A stretch of DNA of 64,000 bases. It comes from Rattus norvegicus (taxonomy: Eukaryota > Chordata > Mammalia > Rodentia > Muridae). Numbering within the stretch: position 1 is the stretch's first letter; each line of letters opens with the position of its first letter. The notes under the pieces are model-generated. The model ran no database searches, was not told where the DNA came from, and saw nothing but the letters and a program-made list of their open reading frames with translations. Positions 61,508-64,000 of this stretch are shown in pieces. The stretch covers positions 41,201,725-41,265,724 of the forward strand of contig NC_086031.1 of assembly GCF_036323735.1 (NCBI RefSeq). Direction: 5' to 3'. The translations under genes were made by a program, and so were the position numbers.

Positions 61508-61738
61508 AAGTTTTTTTAAAATTATGTTATGTGGTCAAATTTGCCTAAGTTTCTGTGCACCTCATGCATGCGGGTGCCTGAGGAAGCCAGAAGAGGGTAC
61601 CAACTCCCCCATTAGAACTGAACTGATTGATTGTGAGTTACCTGACCTGGATGCTGAGAACCAAACTGGGCCCTCTGCTGGAGCTGGAAGTGCTATTCCT
61701 TGCTACTGTAACTACTGAGCTGTCTCTCCTGCCTAGAC
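61508..61738 (-). mobile_element. B3/B2-type SINE, inverted
   Basis: AAGTTTTTTTAAAATTATGT tail, GTGCCTGAGGAAGCCAGAAG, GAACTGATTGATTGTGAGTT, GGATGCTGAGAACCAAACTG and CTACTGAGCTGTCTCTCCTG. Confidence 0.9.
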
Positions 61739-62047
61739 TGGCCTGTTATTAATTCCTCTTTAAATGATAATGTTTTCCATTCATGGCTGCCTGTCTCCTA
61801 GGGGTTTTCTATATCCCCTGCTAGACCCTGCTGGGTGATTAAGCCTTTCACTCAGCATCTTAAAGGCCACCAGAGGACTGTTTGCTTACAGCAGGAGCTG
61901 TATTTCTCTTGGCCTTCCCTGAGTGGTGTGCTAACTGCTTATGGTCCTTGGGAGGAAAAGACCTTATGCTATGGGAGTTGGGGATCAGAGGATACAGGAT
62001 TCACACTGATACCCTCTTCCATGTCGGGTCCTTCTGTCCCATCCCAT
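61739..62047. other. no recognised feature
   Basis: Unique-looking, about 300 bp. Confidence 0.4.
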
Positions 62048-62240
62048 GCGTGATGGTTAATCCTGTCGATTTGATAAGGTTTCGGATCACCTAGGAGGCA
62101 GACCTGCTTGCAGTGGGTCCCAGCGCCTGATAACATTTCGTGGATTTCTGGGAGGTTCTTCATCCTTAGTCCCAGAACAGTGAGCACAAGGACAGCTGGC
62201 AGTGAGGCTGGGGCGGGGGAGGGGAGGTTACACACGCTGC
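62048..62240 (+). mobile_element. possible MaLR/MLT-like LTR fragment
   Basis: GTGATGGTTAATCCTGTCGA, TTTGATAAGGTTTCGGATCA and CCTAGGAGGCAGACCTGCTT are LTR 5' landmarks. The rest is uncertain. GGCGGGGGAGGGGAGG closes the block. Confidence 0.55.
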
Positions 62241-63149
62241 AGCCAGCAGCCATTGGGTTGACAATCTTTTGTACAGCTCTTTTGATGCCTTGCTTCAGCT
62301 TCTTCCTGTGTTAAGTATCTTAATGATGATAGCTCCTGAAGGGGGCTCTGGTAAATTTGCTGGAACTTTAGAAGTGTCTCTCCTGTTCCAGAGTGACCAG
62401 CATTCCAGGTTGTTCTGTTGTAACTAGCATTGAGACTGGATTAATTCTGGTGAAATTCAGGGTCCTTAGACTTCTTGTAGCTAAGACCTTCGAGAATATC
62501 CAGATAATCCAAGCAAGAGGCCAGTTGCAGGTGGTGGAACTGGAGGTAGGGCGCTTGCTGGGTGGGGCACTTGGAGCCCTCAGTGGGTTTCCAGCCCTTT
62601 GCAACTTCAGGGCTCTAGGAAAAGGCAGACTCTCCTGGATTCCAGCAAGCCCACTTGGCTGTCCCTGGAGGGACAAACCACGTACATCATTTTATTGAGC
62701 CTGCCGGTGGAAGGACATGTTGTACCCAGCTATTTGCTTGCCCGGCTCATTGCCTAGGCTGCCGGGCCCCTGCTTTTGGAGCCAGACTGGGTCCGGGAGT
62801 AACAGGAAGGAAGTGAGGTAATTTTCTAGTTTTGTGTAATCTGGCTATGGTCTAGTGAATGCATTTTTCTGCTGGGTACACTGTTACCTGGTAACTCACT
62901 CAACAGCTGAATGATGGCCTCTGGCCCTCCCAGTCCTGCGGGCAGGATCTGAGTCAGGGATTTCTCCCTCTGGTCCAGACTTTCCTGGAGCAGTCAGAAG
63001 CTTGGGGCCCCCAGCGCCGGGAACAAGCAGTCTGAGGATTCACCTCTGTTCTGACCTCCCTTTGGCTATTAATAACTTGCAAATCAGTGCGATAGAGTAG
63101 AATTTAGTTTTCTTCCTATGGAGGATGTGGTGAGGGCCGGAGGGGGGGT
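62241..63149. other. no recognised feature
   Basis: 900 bp without a repeat that I can place. Opposed frames at 62368-62676 (-) and 62393-62698 (+) overlap fully, so neither is favoured. Confidence 0.45.
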
Positions 63150-63372
63150 GGTGGGGGAGTGGGAGTGGAGCTCAGATGGCAGAGTGCTCGCCTAGCGTCT
63201 ACCAAGCCTTGAGTTCTATCCCCCGAAGCACATAAACTGCCCTTAGTTAGTGTTGAATGTTCTTTCAGCACTCAGAGGGTGGAGGCAGGAGGACCAGAAA
63301 CTCAAGATCATGCCCAGTTTGAAGCCAGCTTGCACTACACTACTGGAGACTTTCTAGAAGGAAAAAATAATG
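63150..63372 (+). mobile_element. B4-type SINE
   Basis: GGAGTGGAGCTCAGATGGCA, GAGTGCTCGCCTAGCGTCTA, TGAGTTCTATCCCCCGAAGC, then TCAGCACTCAGAGGGTGGAG, GATCATGCCCAGTTTGAAGC. A G-rich run precedes the head. Confidence 0.83.
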
Positions 63373-63399
63373 TGTGTTGTGGCAGAGGTCTCTTTCATG

Positions 63400-63785
63400 G
63401 GCCCTGTCATGGTTGATCAGTTTGCTTTGATACATTGTTTCTTTTTTGTTGCTGAGACAGTGTAGCAAACAGAAGCAACCTACAGGTTCTTTTGGCCCAC
63501 AGGTCAGATGTACCTCACGGCAGGGAAGGCATGGAAGGCAGGAGCGTTACATCCACAGTGAGGAAGCACAGAGAGACTGGGGCTCAGCTCACTTTCTCCT
63601 CTTCGTTCAGCCCAAGATCCCAGCCCATGGGAAGGACCTGCTCATTCTCGGGGGGGGGGGGGGTGTCTCCTTCTTTAGTGAGAGCACTTTGGAAATATTC
63701 TGGAAGACACACCCAGATGTGTGTTTCCATGGTGATTCTAAATCCCTTCAAATTGACAAGAATGATTAGCAATCATGATATCCAT
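63400..63785 (-). mobile_element. MaLR-type LTR, inverted, with a (G)14 run
   Basis: GTTTCTTTTTTGTTGCTGAG, GCATGGAAGGCAGGAGCGTT, GATCCCAGCCCATGGGAAGG and ATTCTAAATCCCTTCAAATT. Between 63650 and 63663 there are 14 consecutive G. Overlapping + frames are not genes. Confidence 0.72.
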
Positions 63786-64000
63786 TTCAAATCCTTTTTT
63801 TTAATTTCTTGCTTAACTCTCTGGGCCTTTGTTGTTGAGAGAATGGTTTTTGATCATAGACTGAAGGGAAAAAAAAAAACAACTTAAATAGTCTGCAATA
63901 ACAGTGTACCTTGCCCAGGCCTGATCTCCACAAGTGCTGTAGAATGGGCACATGCACTTGTGTGTGCACACATATCGGTACACTCACACAGGTACACACA
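63786..64000. other. unique-looking end with T8, A10 and a CA-rich edge
   Basis: TTTTTTTTAATTTC near 63798 and an A10 run near 63872. The last 60 bp are imperfect CA/TG (GCACACATATCGGTACACTC) and probably enter a repeat beyond the window. Confidence 0.5.

Noticed and set aside
63446..63887. 107- and 131-codon + frames
   Set aside because: They cross an inverted LTR and a G homopolymer, and they overlap in two phases.

Overview
The window is mammalian, rodent, and most likely rat (Rattus) nuclear DNA. Two ID elements (BC1-type, tRNA-Ala-like SINEs) sit at 17979-18101 and 18330-18449. Both have A-rich tails and intact 15-16 bp target-site duplications, as expected of the ID amplification in the rat lineage. 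Around them are many B1, B3/B2-type, B4 and longer composite rodent SINEs, MaLR-type LTRs, Lx-like L1 3' ends and a few ancient MIR SINEs. More than twenty (CA/TG)n or compound TG/GA microsatellites are present. There are no operons, ribosome-binding sites or prokaryotic features. Nearly every long open reading frame is stop-free simple repeat or part of a transposon.

Layout. 1-26500 is repeat-rich intergenic or intronic DNA. It includes a long CA-type array (5219-5712), a 5S rRNA pseudogene joined to a B1 (14669-14912) and the two young ID insertions. 26540-28140 is a CpG island, the only gene-like landmark I trust. It has an inverted CCAAT box and a GC box about 25 bp apart, then a candidate first exon ending at a strong splice donor (27043/27044) on the + strand. 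The only ATG found in that exon opens an eight-codon reading frame ending 3 bp before the donor, so the exon looks non-coding. I cannot name the gene. If transcription runs rightwards, 27044-64000 would be mainly intron 1.

28200-64000 is again repeat-rich. It holds three minisatellite-like arrays (36661-37140, 39719-40380, 59317-59735) and two (T)36 runs. A candidate minus-strand terminal exon lies at 37437-37609. A strongly polypyrimidine stretch (55700-58162) brackets a repeat-free, AT-rich block (57440-57920) that looks like a conserved non-coding element. No complete protein-coding gene, tRNA, snRNA or CRISPR was found.

Conventions. 'Composite SINE' means the long rodent SINE with a tRNA-type head, a B1-like middle, a core around GCTGGCCAGCC and a GACCTCCACATGCACAC tail. 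I do not assign its database subfamily. 'MaLR-type LTR' covers related ERVL/MaLR-like rodent LTRs of the MT/ORR1 kind, recognised from memory of their consensus. Subfamily names need RepeatMasker. Repeat ends are generally good to about 10-20 bp. The reading suggests how the pieces relate: SINE tails seed the CA and TG/GA arrays, older LTRs receive younger SINEs, and the CpG island is the one place where a gene start is plausible.
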